A stretch of DNA of 64,000 nt from Melitaea cinxia (GCF_905220565.1 NC_059404.1:13606472-13670471); one strand, 5' to 3'. Counted from the stretch's first letter, positions 29,201 to 40,791 are shown. Translations and numbers: made by a program. Notes: generated by a model not told the origin, from the sequence alone.

Positions 29201-29701
29201 TTTCAGGTGGGTACAAGCTTGGGATAGAAAAAGAAGACAGTATCTTTGCGATGATCCGTCAAATTGTATCGCAACGAGAGATGATGTCCGTTTTGCAAAA
29301 TGTCCTTCTCATTACAACCGGACATTCAGTGATGTATGTATAAATTTAATAACACATTTAGACACTTTTAACTTTTAAGTGATGTTGAAAATAAGTCCAA
29401 CGCCGTAACTGAATAAGTTGAATTTTCATTATAATTTTATCTTGATCTATAAAAATATTAATTTCGTAACCCTTTTTTCTTGCCGTTGTTTTTATGCTTA
29501 TAGATAGATATTGCCTAAAAAATGAAGTCGTTTTACTTAAAAGTTTTTAATCAATTTTCGTAGTGACTTTTTAATAAAATGATAACTGTTCCACAGGTAA
29601 TAGCAAAGGACTTAGACTGTGCCTGGAGCCGGGGATTTCTCAGATCACCAAATCTCTACATAATTATAGCAATGACGATCCTGACATACTTTTACATTTG
29701 A
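8120..29701 (+). CDS. chp: chaoptin-like LRR cell-surface protein, 23 coding exons
   Basis: Chaoptin is a GPI-anchored, photoreceptor-specific adhesion protein needed to build rhabdomere microvilli in Drosophila. I joined exons by GT..AG borders and phase: 8120-8203, 10715-10919, 13259-13429, 15722-15930, 16993-17147, 17334-17436, 18233-18433, 18703-18839, 21144-21363, 21439-21660, 21747-21988, 22371-22543, 23113-23194, 23330-23495, 24655-24797, 25118-25259, 27190-27387, 27629-27772, 27959-28099, 28186-28428, 28658-28893, 29207-29333, 29597-29701. The sum is 3849 nt, 1282 residues and a stop, near the roughly 1.3-kb-residue fly protein. Seen: a signal peptide, a Cys-rich cap, LxxLxLxxN repeats at about 24-residue spacing, a CDC-type LRR C-terminal cap and a hydrophobic tail. 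An acceptor just before the first exon (AG at 8112-8113) implies an upstream non-coding exon. A 43-codon exon at 26223-26351 may add to the protein. The family call rests on overall layout and remembered similarity; no alignment was run. Confidence 0.9.
8660..9003 (+). mobile_element. tRNA-related SINE, nearly full
   Basis: A pol III B-box-like GGGTTCGATTCCCGC at 8725 is followed by the body CAAACATTTGTATTTGCCAG, GTCTGGGTGTTTGTGCAGTC and a tail with CAGCGTGGTGGATTAAG. It lies in the first coding intron of the chaoptin-like gene. Confidence 0.7.
9190..9385 (+). mobile_element. SINE, 5'-truncated
   Basis: Shares GTTACCTATAACACA, GCATTAAGTTGC and GACGACCGTGTGTG with the fuller copy at 23988-24250. 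Confidence 0.6.
10960..11100 (+). repeat. dispersed repeat (GCGATGCTTCTGGTGTTGCA)
   Basis: Best-kept core of a family present at 4990, 16655, 22015, 35095 and, reversed, 41330. Confidence 0.6.
12660..12968 (+). mobile_element. Helitron-like element in a chaoptin-gene intron
   Basis: It ends CGTGCGAAGCCGGAGCGGTT then TGCTAG|T, a Helitron-type 3' end with GC-rich dyad. The upstream part has the AACTACGCAACGGATTTTGA block typical of this class. The 5' boundary is approximate. Confidence 0.45.
13489..13682 (-). mobile_element. Helitron-like element in a chaoptin-gene intron
   Basis: It begins CTAGCCGACCTGGCGAACTT, the reverse of a Helitron 3' end, just after an A. It ends in the ATATATATTAAGATT block seen at the 5' ends of such elements. 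Confidence 0.5.
14747..15110 (-). mobile_element. Helitron-like fragments, possibly two nested
   Basis: ACTAGCTGTGTACGCGGTTT at the left, and CAGACAGACTGATAGACAGA near the right. A second GC-rich core (CGCGCTACTAGAGCGCGG) lies within. It sits in the intron between the chaoptin-like exons at 13.4 and 15.7 kb. Confidence 0.45.
16085..16360 (+). mobile_element. tRNA-related SINE in a chaoptin-gene intron
   Basis: A tRNA-like head with GTGGGTTCGATTCTCGCTCA, then a body ending in the AGCGTGGTGGATTAAG tail shared with the 8.7-kb copy. Confidence 0.6.
16655..16915 (+). repeat. dispersed repeat, same family as 10960
   Basis: GGAGAAGTACCTCGACCTTA, ACTGCTTTCTAGCAGTGTTG, and a diverged core. Confidence 0.55.
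17827..18131 (-). mobile_element. Helitron-like element, same family, in a chaoptin-gene intron
   Basis: Reverse copy: CTAGCTGTGCCCGCG at the left and ACACTCCAATTTTATTTA..GTATAGA at the right. The base before CTAG is T rather than the expected A. Confidence 0.65.
18867..18954. repeat. inverted repeat (hairpin) just after a splice donor
   Basis: Arms 18867-18900 and 18924-18954 pair (GTGTGGAA.., GTCATTGCAA, GTTCCGAC) around a 23-base loop. It starts 27 bases after the chaoptin-like donor at 18840. Confidence 0.7.
18977..19464. mobile_element. 488-bp MITE with TTAA target sites, in a chaoptin-gene intron
   Basis: TTAA (18973-18976) precedes TACAGTTG, and CAACTGTA precedes TTAA (19465-19468). 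The inverted ends and TTAA duplication match piggyBac-type insertion (other TTAA-using superfamilies exist). It has no coding capacity. Confidence 0.7.
22015..22200 (+). repeat. dispersed repeat, same family, 5' part
   Basis: GACTGGGGAAGTACCTCGAC and GGTGAGTAAGGTTACCAGA. It sits right after the donor at 21989. Confidence 0.55.
23988..24250 (+). mobile_element. tRNA-related SINE in a chaoptin-gene intron
   Basis: A-box-like GTTGGCGCAGTTTGTAGTGA, B-box-like GTGGGTTCGATTCCCACC, body GTTACCTATAACACAAGC and a (TATT)n tail. It is a retroposed tRNA-like sequence; I do not call a functional tRNA. Confidence 0.7.
24425..24608 (+). repeat. LINE-3'-end-like repeat in a chaoptin-gene intron
   Basis: GTTGCCTGGAAGAGATCACT, AATAAGGCCGCCTATTGTGC and an (ATT)n tail after AATAAAGAG. 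A diverged relative lies at 52840-52990 (GTGCTGGAAGAAATCTCTTA). Confidence 0.5.
26223..26351 (+). CDS. possible cassette exon of the chaoptin-like gene (43 codons)
   Basis: An open stretch of exactly 129 nt follows a TGTCCAG acceptor and ends at AAG|GTAGCC. It enters and leaves in phase 0, so it can be kept or skipped between the exons ending at 25259 and starting at 27190. It is much more GC-rich than the surrounding intron. The peptide is rich in Tyr, Glu, His and Arg (HEPSEYWLEEPDYSEEYMY near the start, YPQNVLFK at the end). Without it the two flanking LxLxxN motifs are 25 residues apart, normal LRR spacing. With it they are 68 apart, so it would be a loop in the solenoid and the protein would have 1325 residues. 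The polypyrimidine tract and donor are weak. It could be a constitutive exon, a cassette or a chance open frame. Confidence 0.55.
28658..28893 (+). CDS. chp: chaoptin-like gene, exon carrying the start of the C-terminal LRR cap
   Basis: The last clear repeat (LTLDLRNNRI) is followed by NPLYCDCRIG, the first half of an LRR C-terminal cap. The exon at 29207-29333 completes the cap with WVQAWDRKRRQYLC, DPSNC and AKCP. The cap splits across an intron in phase 2. Confidence 0.85.
29597..29701 (+). CDS. chp: chaoptin-like gene, last exon (GPI-type tail) and stop
   Basis: 34 codons end with an uncharged hydrophobic run (LYIIIAMTILTYFYI) directly before TGA at 29699-29701. There is no cytoplasmic tail, as expected for a GPI-anchor signal. 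Small residues ahead of the run (SPN) could be near the cleavage site; that is inference. Confidence 0.85.
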   Translation, partial: VIAKDLDCAWSRGFLRSPNLYIIIAMTILTYFYI

Positions 29702-29963
29702 GGTTTATTTTGGGTCCTTGGTATATCCGAAGAATTCTACAAAGTTATGGAAATGGTCTACAACACGAAATAGCCTGAAAAGGTTATCGACCCTAGTCAA
29801 AACTATTTTAAAGTACCTGCAAAGTGGCCTACTGTTTCCGATAAAAAATACCAAAACCTTTTTAGTGCCGTGATTTCGGAAATTATCTGAGACATAGTGG
29901 ATTGGGATAGAGGAATAAGACGTTTTACGATTGCTTAAAATGTAAATCAAGTGAAGCCTATAA

Positions 29964-29969
29964 AATAAA
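29964..29969 (+). promoter_or_regulatory. candidate poly(A) signal after the chaoptin-like stop
   Basis: AATAAA 263 bases downstream of the stop codon. Further AATAAA signals occur downstream, to about 33.56 kb, so longer 3' UTRs are possible. Confidence 0.4.
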
Positions 29970-32900
29970 TGTGATTTATCGATAAATCAGAAGCGATGTG
30001 TGATCTCAATTGATTATTTCTACAAAGTTACCATTCGAAGATGTTATTTATTGTGTTTGAGTTTGGTTTGAATTACGTGTTTAAGTATTAGCAGTGCAAC
30101 TTCGGATATATTTTGCGTGATTAAATAGTAAACTACTTGATAATGTCGCCAGTTCTGATGTCACGCACCAATATAAACTAAAATTCAGTTACTTTTGATA
30201 ATTTATTTCTTTTTATGAAACTAACATATATTCAGAAAACAAAGATTTTATTTGCAATGCCGCAAAATATAATTGTAGAAAAAAAAACTTCTTTAAACAA
30301 GTATAATAAATTAATTCTGATATAAATTAAATATTATTTACATTCTGGTATCACTAACTAAACTAAAATTAAGGTTCACTTATGACACATCATCTTTTTT
30401 AACTAGAATAAAGTTTTGCATGACAGTATTCTAACAGTCTTTAAGAAAAAGTAGCTTCTAGAAAGAATAAAGTAACATAGATAATTTTGTTTAGTTTAGT
30501 CAGTGGTTCATCAGAATTTGCCTAAATAGCCTAAACTATCTTAACGATATTTTAGTTTACTTTGGTAAGGGGCTCATCAAAATTGGCACAGTTGTACGTT
30601 TTAGTTTGTTACTAATCGACACATCGGATCTGTATAAGCATTGTGAGTGAAGTGCACTTAATGCGATACAAAACGCATTCAAAAGCAATGACTTTAATAA
30701 TATCATCTGAGACTGCATTCACTCGAATGATATGTGTTCGTCCATTATTAAGATAAATATTATTTATATCTGTTTGTGTATTAGGATAGTCGATATCGTA
30801 AATTTCATTTTCACCTCATTTTTCATTTCGTTCAATTTCATCGTAATCTATTTCATCTATTTCGAATGTTCTTTGACTTATAATGTTCTTATTAGTAATA
30901 TATTTATATAAAACTTTACTTATACAATTTATTATCTTAAAGTAATTTTTAATTAGAGAATTTTCGATTAGATCGCTTTCTCATATACGACCTCTAAATT
31001 TCATTGTTTCGATTTCAAAGTCTATCAAGTTAAATAGTTTAAATTCGAAAAGTATTTTATTACATAACTGTATATTACTACATAAGTAGATTATATACCT
31101 TCGTAATGTATATACGTCATTAATTAGAATTATATTGACTGAATTTTAGTATTCCAATATAAAATACTATAATGCTTAATTTGTGGCGTTCGATATTCGT
31201 AACCATTTCTGAGAAACTATAAAAAAAATTAATACTTACTTTATCCATTAGTTAGTTGTTTGATTCAATTTCAATTTTTTAATATTTTAGTGCACTTGTT
31301 AGACAGTCGCGTTTTATTGCATTTCTATCTATAGACAGATGCATGTTAGATAATAGCTTGATTAAACTTATAATATAATGAGTGAATAAATGGTATACCT
31401 CTTTTTCAGTGGTCCATAATGAATCGTGTCAGGCCTATATGTTAAATTTTGTTTTTAACACCACAATGAAAAATTCGTTGATTTTAGTGAATGTTTTTAT
31501 ATCACTACTACTACTTATCGATTAACAACACAAATATACATGACAAGAGCTACACGACATAACTGTAGCTATTATCATTGAAAAAACTAATACGTTACAA
31601 AAAAACTTAATTTTTCTTTGTTGATGATGAAGAGTGGAAACATGAAATGATAAAAATATTCTTACATTGTTTTACTTATTCCCAATTATTGTGGTGTTGA
31701 AAACGGAATGTTATCGTTTGTTGTGACAATGAATATATTTTGTGATATATATTAATCTTTAATCCTTCTATTTTTGATAAGCCTTCGACGATTATTGCTA
31801 ATCTTTACGGGAATTGTATAGCAGAATATAAAAATGGTTACTAAAGTATAGCAGATGCAGCTTGTAAGTACGTAGATTCTGATCGCATGTCAATTCCAAA
31901 CGAGATTGCTGAATTGCCATTTTTATTAATAACTAGGGTAGATTTTGAAAACATTCACTGTAGCAAAAGACCTTCTGTTATTACAAGGGCTTATAATAGA
32001 AACAGTAAATGGTTTAATTTAATTATTGGGTTTTATCACCTTCAGTTCTGCCAGAGGGCACATTTAATTTACCAATGTCACTTAAAAAAACCGTAAAATT
32101 ATCGGTCCTTTAAATGTTTTATTCCAATATTTTAGAGTAAGTAACCAATATAGTATATTTTACTTATAAATTGGAAAAAAATCTTTAAATATAACAACCC
32201 ACTAAACAACCGTAACATCAAGGAACAACAATTGGTGATTGACCTATGTATTTTAGCGAAAGCAAGAGTTTTCAATATTCATTCCCACAGACATCAACAT
32301 CATATCACATCTAGACAGCTAGATAACAGTTGAAATCCTTAAAGCGTTCAATGGAATAAATCATGTTTTTGCTCCTCTGCCTCTCAGTCCGATAAATATA
32401 AGAAATATTGTGTTCGAGTTTATCGTTCAAAAATAGTGTAAATTTTTTAATATTATTCTATTGTTTATTGTATACCTTTATCTTAAAAATATTAATAGCT
32501 GTAGTCGTACTGTTAATTATTTATTTTGTTCGCAAATTCAGCAATTTCTTATAGTAACTAATTAACTTTTAAAATATTGCCGAATACGATCAGATTTAAA
32601 TTATTATTTTTCCAAATATTTTCTCGTCTTTTTTAATTATTTTAGTAATATTTACGTCGTTATTACTGCCATGTCTTAATTTTAAAGTATAACTATCTAC
32701 TAAGTATCAACATCATTGTTTATTTTTATTTTATTTTTTTCTAATTTTATCAAATTTCGCATTTTTGACATCACTGCTTGATTTTTCTTTTCTTTTTTTT
32801 ATTTCATCCGCTGCATCCAAATGTGATAGTAATTAGTTAGTGCCAATAAATAGATTAAAATTAATAATGATCCTGTAATTAAATATTAATTCTTAAATTC

Positions 32901-33744
32901 TATTCTTAATACTCCTGGTACGGTTTTACTTTTTTCGATTGAATTGATCTTTGAAGAGCATTTATAATTATTAAGGACTTAGTACGAAAATTACGAAATC
33001 ATTAAATTTTATGTCATTTGAAAACCATAAAGACAAACGGCTGAAAGGCAAATGTTTTGGGAATACTATTGATGGCGGTTTTCCTTATTAAAGAAAAAGT
33101 AAAGGCCCATTAATTTTGTCCGTCTAAGCATAAATGAGCAAGTAATTACGACCGATGTTGTTGGATATTATCGTTTCCATTTTACGAAAACAAATAGAAA
33201 AATAAAAATAAAATAAAAATTGTTTGTATTAACTTTTACCGAAAACTCGTACCTAATAACTCTTATTTACTAGTACTTTAGTTGAGAATTTACATGTATA
33301 TGAGGTATGAACTCTGAGATACCATTTGTTTTGAAAAGTCGAGTAAAAAAAATTCAATCAAAAAAAGTAAAAATGATGTCTATGTAATTGTTCATTGCCT
33401 GTGAATGTTGTATATAACGAAGATAATCGATGGATATTAACGGAAGGATTGTAATGTGTATTAGGAAGGTTAAGAGCAAGAATTGTAATGTCTTCACTAC
33501 TTAAATGACTTTATAAATAGTGTGAAATAAAATAATTATTGAATTATTAGCGTATGAATAAACGCAGTAAGCGTCAATATTAACATTTGTTTTATTTTTC
33601 CCTATTTGCCTTTAATCTCACCCATATTTGATAAACTTATTCGCTTCATTTTTTTTTTCAAACAGAATTTTAAAGATAGGCGATTAAAAAAAAATCCTTT
33701 TAGTTAACACAAACAATCAAACAAGAAAAAAAAATATTAAAGAA

Positions 33745-33800
33745 AACTGGCTGAGCCCGCGAACTTCGTGCTGTCATATTTACCCTGGAAACTTTTTTGT
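33745..33800 (-). repeat. Helitron 3'-end-like fragment
   Basis: CTGGCTGAGCCCGCGAACTT resembles the reverse complement of the GC-rich Helitron 3' end. No 5' end was identified. Confidence 0.3.
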
Positions 33801-33934
33801 TTAATTTTCTTTTATGCAAAGTTTGTACTAAAACAAAAAACACAAAAAAAGAATTACTAAATTTGATGCAATTTTTTCAACATTTTATATATTAACCAAT
33901 TTAATTATATTAACTAATATTATAATTATTTTGT

Positions 33935-34130
33935 ACTAAAACACATTTTGTATATAATATTTTTCAAAAGAGTTTCTTGCCGATTCTTCTCTGCAGAATC
34001 TACATTCCGAATCGGTGGTAGCTTTACTTTTACAAAAATAATAATTTATTTTTAAAGTTTGTAAAATGGCGATTTGAAAGTGCTCTATCTGAATAAAGCT
34101 GTTTTTGATTTGAGTTATACTTCTATATTT
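33935..34130 (+). repeat. LINE-3'-end-like repeat
   Basis: GAGTTTCTTGCCGATTCTTC, ATTCCGAATCGGTGGTAGCT and an end GAATAAAGCTGTTTTTGATT, like a retrotransposon 3' terminus. Confidence 0.5.
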
Positions 34131-35094
34131 CAGCAATTCGCTTTTATTTACAGAGAGTATTGTTACATCTTAAGTATTGAATATAGGAGTCCTCTAAATT
34201 AATTTTAAAATATCTTCAATGTACAAAATTAGATCCTGTTACAGTTTCATTATGAGTAAACATAGGCTATTATTATCACATATAAACAATGATATAATAA
34301 ATCATAACACAAAAACATTTTACCTAAAAACTCTTTCATAACTTGTTTTTCAACAATAAAACTTTATACTTTATTATTTGCCACGGATATAAAAATGTGA
34401 GGTCGCGCATAAATATAACAAAGGAATAAAGTCATAAATTTTGTTGATATCTAAATATTATCTTTTACGCAATAAGAAATCCTAATATACTTTTTATTAC
34501 CGTAATTGAAGAAAAAAGGATAAAAAAGCCAACCGAATACTTTGTAGAGGGAATTCCAGAACATGCAAATATAGGTTTAACATTTAATCGTGACAGAATT
34601 TTCACAGATTCAGCTTTCAGACGATATTCACATACATTTTTATAGCAGTCTCCGGAACTCGATTCTTACTTAAAAATATTGCGAAGTTTTGTCATCATGA
34701 AAAGTGTTTTTATGAATTGTTATAAAAATAAATAATAACACTATAAAAATTAAAAATAAAATTTAAAATGATATGATATGCTTAATAGGCTTAGCTGTTA
34801 CAGCAGCGCTTTACAACAAATACCTGAATCGAATTAAGCTGAATCAGTCTGTAAACATCCCACAACTAGGCAAGTCTTGTCTAGCTTTTGCTCCAAGGTT
34901 GAAGCTTAATTCTTCACGCTACTCTGCTCATTATTTTATTTTAGTAATGTCATAACTATTTAATAATCTGTGGTAATGTATAAATTAGTAAATTAAATCC
35001 ATTAATTATAGAAAATAATATAGTTAAAGCAATAACGCATAAAACAACAAATTACTTACCTACACATATATTGTCATAAGCCGTTAAATTATTT

Positions 35095-35360
35095 GAGGTA
35101 CAGGAAATATCTTGCTCAAAATCTAAAGCAGCCCGGCTGGGGAAGTACCTTGATCTTACAGAAGAAAACAGCTAAATAATACTGCTTTCAAGCAGTGTTG
35201 TATTCCTGTATTGAGTAAGGTGACCAGAGCTCCTGAAGAACTTGGGGGTAGGGTCAGCAACGCGCTTGCGATGCTTCTGGTGTTGCAAGCATCTATAAGC
35301 TACGGTAATCGCTTACCATCAGGAAGCCGTACGCTTGTTTGCCAACCTAGCTGTTTAAAA
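35095..35360 (+). repeat. dispersed repeat, same family, nearly full
   Basis: Both the CGGCTGGGGAAGTACCTTGA part and the GCGATGCTTCTGGTGTTGCA core are present. Confidence 0.6.
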
Positions 35361-36039
35361 AAATAAAAGTTTTAATTATTAAAACGACCTACATATACAT
35401 CTACCTTCAATGTTTTGTTAATTTCCTTAATTATTGTAAAGAGAACTGTTTCATAATGTTAGTCACGTCAATTAAAATACAATGTATATATCAAAATATG
35501 TAAAACTGTTTCTAATTAACCTTGATGGTCCAATTTAATAAAGGAATGTACATTTATGTTTTATACTCTGCGTGTAGAAAATTATGTGCTAGAAGAAAAT
35601 GTGGAATTAGGCTAACTCTCCACCGAACTAATAGCACTTATCGCCACGATATCGCGTCAATTAAAGTATAACCTTTACATGTAAAATATCATGACAATTT
35701 GAAGTAATTTGTATATATATAAAAACATCAAAAACTTTTACGCCGTGACTTCCAAACGACTGCATCAAATTGGACATTTTTTTGTGTCAATTATTGACTC
35801 CTATATATGTATATCTAAATAATTATGTTTGCTCGCAAATGAAAAAATAAAACGACTTTAATTACACCGACAAGTAGTATACCGTAGGGACACGAAAAAA
35901 TAGTCAAGCAATTACGCGTTATCAAAGATTACTACTTAAGTAGGTCGGTAGGTCGATGAAAAAATAGTTATGTAAATACTTATTATTATTTTGTTCACTT
36001 ATGTTTACGCAAATTTTACTCATTATAATGGAATAACTT

Positions 36040-36120
36040 ATTCGGATTTTATCGCCGCTTGCTAAGTTTTTTAGATGCCCGACGTTTCGAATACTTTACA
36101 GCATCCATGGTCACGGAAGG
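36040..36120 (-). repeat. dispersed repeat, same family as 61190
   Basis: TTCGGATTTTATCGCCGCTT and GCCCGACGTTTCGAATACTT pair with the + strand copy at 61.2 kb; a partial second copy lies at 36430-36470. Confidence 0.5.
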
Positions 36121-37799
36121 ACTCAGCCTAAAAAACATAATAAACCGCGATATAATGCAGAAAAGTTCGTTTCATTATAATACACATTGTTAGATATAAT
36201 TTGAAAAGTACTCATCAGATCTCTATTAAATTTAAATGGAACCACATAATACGCAACGCCTTTCGTTTAAAAAAAATATCGAAATCGGTCCACCCAGTCA
36301 AAAGTTCTCAAGTAAAATACATTAAAAAAATACAATCGAGTTGAGATCCTCATCCTTTTTGGAAGTTGGTTAAAAATGTAGTACAATGTTCGCTTGGTGT
36401 TGTACACTGTGTTTTAATTATCTTTTATAATTATAATGAAACAACTTTTTCGGATTTTATCGCGGTTTATTAATTTATTTATTTTTTGATGGTATATTAA
36501 TAAAAACGTTTGTCGTTGAACGTGCGTTACAGACTGCTTGATATGTTTTAAATCAATCTTCTAAGTTGTATTTCGTAAATACCGTATCTTTAATTATGCA
36601 AAATACTAAAAATATTTTTTTTTCAAACAACATTTTTTTGTAAATTTTTCTGTGTCAGTGATGTGTTAAAATAACTTTGTTTACAAACGAACTTTATAAG
36701 CAAAATGTGTTTTTGCTACCGATCTTGTTGATGTTGTTTTCCTCTGCTCATAAAACACAATGCCATTATAATGGGCAAGGCCGATGAAGAAGAACTCCTG
36801 TGTTTTTCGTTAATAATAAGGAACATTTTGGGACAAGTACAGTGGTCACTTTTATGAGTCTTATTGAAGCGTTTTAAAGACTATATGTTAAATAATAAAT
36901 AAAAAACTTGTCTATACTTATTAAGGTTTTAAAAACGATTGGGTTGTATTTAACGATATTTTAATGGTAAACATAAACTTTATTTTCATTTTTATAAAGG
37001 AAATAATCTATTTCCACACTCTTACAACTCAATGACAGTTTGACAATTTAGTGTATAATTATATCTTATAGATACTGCGTGACTCACTCATCTGACTTTA
37101 TTGATTAATAATACTAGTTAATCTGTACTACTATAATTACGTGAATCATAGCGGCATATTTTATAGCATATTATTACAAACTTTACTAAGCTAAGAATAG
37201 TAAAATGCAACGTTACAAAACTTTTTACTTTTTAAGTTTCCTTTGTCAGAGGCATATTAAATTCTTAACTTCAAATTAATTTTAATGTCCGCGAACTCAT
37301 TATATAATTTCTAAATTTTTTTTGGCACATTTTAAAATTTAAAAATAGTACATTTTTCTTTAACGTTGATAGCTAAAACTATTTGATGCTATATAACGCT
37401 ATTTTTTCATAGAACAAAAAACCTTACGAGGTCAATTGTGGAACATTTCATTGCCATTACAGAACAAAGCTCTCAGTAGGCTATAATTGAATGAGATGCC
37501 CCGCTGGCTACGAATTGTATTGAAACCATCAAACACTCAATAGTATTAGCAATATACGATATTAGTTTTTTATTTACACTTGAACATCTAACTTTATTAA
37601 ATCCGAATATACATACAATGTAACAAAAAAAAGTTGAGAAATTTATGATTTATGCAGAAACGATACCTAAGGATAATCATTTATTATTTCATATTTTTAT
37701 ATCGCTCATTTGCGACAAGATAGACATTTCTCAAAATTTATGATTTTTTAGTTAACAATACAGTTGTGTAGGAATAAATGCGCTCAATTTACTGTAAGA

Positions 37800-37994
37800 A
37801 CGTCATTTCTCTAAGCTGTCCAGTAAGACAGAGAGCGCAGATATTCGCGTTTGTGCCGTTATAGTATTGTCCCTTTCGTTTCGGCGACTTGGGACAACAT
37901 CGACATTATTTTAGTGGTGTTGTAACAGTGCGAGCGGCAGGTTGTACTTGTGCTCTTGAAGAACGTCATTTTTTACGTAATAACGTTATTGCCG
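37800..37994 (+). other. probable non-coding leader exon of the transposase-like gene
   Basis: A stretch with higher GC than its surroundings ends at CCG|GTAAGT (donor at 37995), upstream of the acceptor at 38361-38362. The 5' limit is a guess; I found no clear initiator. Confidence 0.4.
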
Positions 37995-38368
37995 GTAAGT
38001 TAATGAAAATGATTTTAATACAATTTACAAGAATAATGTGTTTAGTATAAATAAGTCGTTAGTGCTGATTATATTTCAATAATTCAGTATACGCATATTT
38101 CGTGTTATGACGATATCGCTGAGAAAATTAACAACCATTGGAGTATTATAACGAGTTATGACGTTTTTGTTAACAAAGAAAAAAATTAATTAATATTTCA
38201 AAAAAATATATCTACACTTATGCCATTACAATTTAAAATAATTTGCATTATTTATGGTAAAACTTAGCAACATTTTGTAATAAAACGTTTTAGAAGATAA
38301 TTCGAGACACGTTTTCTTATTTATGTATTAATTTTATAGCACTTTTCTTGCATATTTTTTAGTCGACA

Positions 38369-40791
38369 ATGGTGTTTCCACATACCTCAAGAGGCAAAAG
38401 AATTTTGGCATTGATTGACAAGCATAATAATTCACCCATTGAAGAGGTTACGCCTAATGATACCAGTATGTGCTTTTGGTTTCTTTTGTAATTATATTTG
38501 TTCTTCGCGTATCTATTATAAAACTAACCTATTACTTTTCAGGCGATGAAAAAGCTAACCAAACATCATACGAGGTGAAAAGTTTACCTAATGAGAGTAG
38601 TTCTTCTTGCAGCTCGTCACCTAATTCAAATTCATCAGCTGATTCAGACTCATCAGATGAAACGTTTATTGAAGGTTAGTGTTTTGTTATGTTACTGTAG
38701 TGAATTGCATTTGCTTACGAAGATCTAAAATTAAATACTTATTATGTTTACATTTATTTTGCAGATAGTGATGATTCTGTCAAAGATCCGATGTATATTC
38801 CACCTGAGCAACTTTTTCAGCAGAAACGTGCTGAGTTCATAGAGACAATTGAGTGTTCAACTCCATTACCATCTACTTCAACGGCAGATAGACTCATAAC
38901 TCTTTCTGAACCCCCTCCTCTCCCTTACCAGCGTAGTCCTGAGTCGCTAGTTGAACAGAGAAATAAGAATTACACTGCAACTAATTTCGATAGCGTAAAC
39001 CCATTGTCATCAACTTCAATAGAAAATAGTATCAAAGCTTCATCTCCTGCAAGTCCGAAGGCAAAAAAAGGAAGAAAACGCAAAAGGAATGAAGAAAATT
39101 GGAAGAGAAATGTAAACAAAATGCTGCGAAATACTGGTAAAGCTTATAAAAGTGCTAGCAATAAAATAAAAGAAGAAAGAAAAATTAAAGAACCGTGCGG
39201 AGATAAATGTCGTTTACAATGTAAATCTAAACTATCTGAAGATGAAAGGATGTTATTATTTAAGAACTACTGGGCGTTAGGTGATAACAAAAAACAATGG
39301 GAATACATTTCAAAGAGTATGTCAATCATTACACCAAAATATCGTTACATTCGTGAAGGAGGAATAAGAAAACCTCGTAATAAGAATCACGCATTTCATT
39401 TTAAGTTACCCGATAAATCAGTGAGAGTTTGTAAAATATTCTTTAAGAACACCTTAGGTATTAATGACCGGCCAATTCGCACCGTTTTAGAAAAAGAAGA
39501 TCAAGTGGCAAATTGTCTATTGGCTGATGACAAGCGCGGTAAACACGACAAACATCCGCGGGTTGACGAAGCAATCAAAAATGGCATTCGTGAATACATA
39601 GATGCGATACCAAAAATCGAGTCTCACTATACAAGATCCAATACAAGCAGAGTTTTCATAGATGGAAGTAAAAATATAGCCGACATTCACAAAGACTATG
39701 TGGCAATTCAACAAAAAAAAAATTTACCTTTCGGCAATTATGTCCTTTTTTACAAAATATTTACTCAAGAATTTAATATATCTTTTTTTAGCCCAAAAAA
39801 GGATATGTGTGATGTGTGTGCTGCCTTTGAAAACTCTGATAATAAAGAAAACCTAAAAGAAGAACATGATAAACATCTGAAGGAAAAAGAACTATGTCGC
39901 GCAGAGAAGGCAAAAGACAAATTAAATGAAAATATTGTAACAGCGGTCTATGATCTTCAGGCTGTATTTCAATGCCCCAAAGGTGATGTATCAGTCTTTT
40001 ATTATAAATGTAAGTTAAATGTATTTAATTTTACAATTTGCGATTTAAAAACAAACAAAGTAGAATGTTTTGTTTGGGACGAGTCCAGTGCTAATAGAGG
40101 TGTGAATGACTTAGGAACTTGCGTATACAAGTATCTAGAACAGATTTCGTTACTCAATAGTGATAAAAGTCTTGACATTGTCTTTTACTCAGACAATTGC
40201 GCAGGCCAGCAAAAAAACAAGACAATTATTGCAATATATTTATTCGCATTACAAAAGTTCCCTAACCTCCAAACGATTACACATAAATATCTTATAAAAG
40301 GGCATACCCAAAACGAGGGTGATGCAGCTCATTCACTAATAGAAAGACAAGTAAAAAAACTGCTAAAAGCTGGACCAATGTACACACCAGAAGCCTTTAT
40401 CGGTGCTATAAAAATGACTAGAAAAAACCCTGAACCATTTCATGTGAATGAGATGTGCACAGAAGATTTTGTTGATTGGAAAGATGCATGCACCCAAATG
40501 GGAGTCAATTTGACGAAGGACGAAGAAGGAAATTCAGTTAAGATTGGAAATATAAAAATTTTGAAGATTGAAAAGGATAACCCACGCATATTATTTTACA
40601 AGAACTCTTACGGAGAAGAAGAATTTAAAAAAGCAGAAATTATCAGAAAGAAGAAAAGGATTGACGTAAACGTCAAGAAAGCTTATGATTGTAAACCAGG
40701 CATATCGGACAGAAAAAAAGCAGATTTGTTAGATTTATTAAATAAAAACTTAATTCCACAGTTCTATGCCCGGTTTTACAATTCTTTGTAG
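38369..40791 (+). CDS. transposase-like protein with SDNCAGQ motif, 3 coding exons, 751 aa
   Basis: Coding exons are 38369-38465, 38543-38674 and 38765-40791, with GT..AG borders and matching phase. The ATG follows a TTTTTTAG acceptor (38361-38362), and a non-coding exon ending at the GTAAGT of 37995 fits as leader. Residues 1-100 are Ser-rich and acidic. A basic patch (KKGRKRKR, from about residue 177) looks like a nuclear signal. Cys sets are C221/C225/C229 and C425/C428 (CDVC). The core has YDLQ (D473), YSDNCAGQQKN (D553) and GHTQNEGD (E594, D597), with 40 residues between D553 and E594. This order resembles an RNase H-fold DDE triad; that reading is inference. Similar SDNCxGQ proteins are often filed as uncharacterised insect and Hydra proteins. 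Placement between TIRs supports a transposase. Confidence 0.8.

Larger units (their letters stand above)
29970..37697. other. gene-free AT-rich stretch after the chaoptin-like gene
   Basis: Apart from the repeats listed separately, I see no coding signal. The first 3.6 kb, up to AATAAA near 33.56 kb, is repeat-poor and could hold a long 3' UTR. Confidence 0.5.

Noticed and set aside
28934..29227. 97-codon ORF between two chaoptin-like exons
   Set aside because: It reads through intron sequence into the exon at 29207; the donor at 28894 and acceptor at 29206 keep the LRR C-terminal cap intact.
29705..29950. 81-codon minus-strand ORF next to the chaoptin-like stop
   Set aside because: It overlaps the likely 3' UTR and shows no motif.
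31887..32096. 69-codon ORF after the chaoptin-like gene
   Set aside because: No recognisable domain and no promoter or poly(A) context; the length is within chance for this composition.
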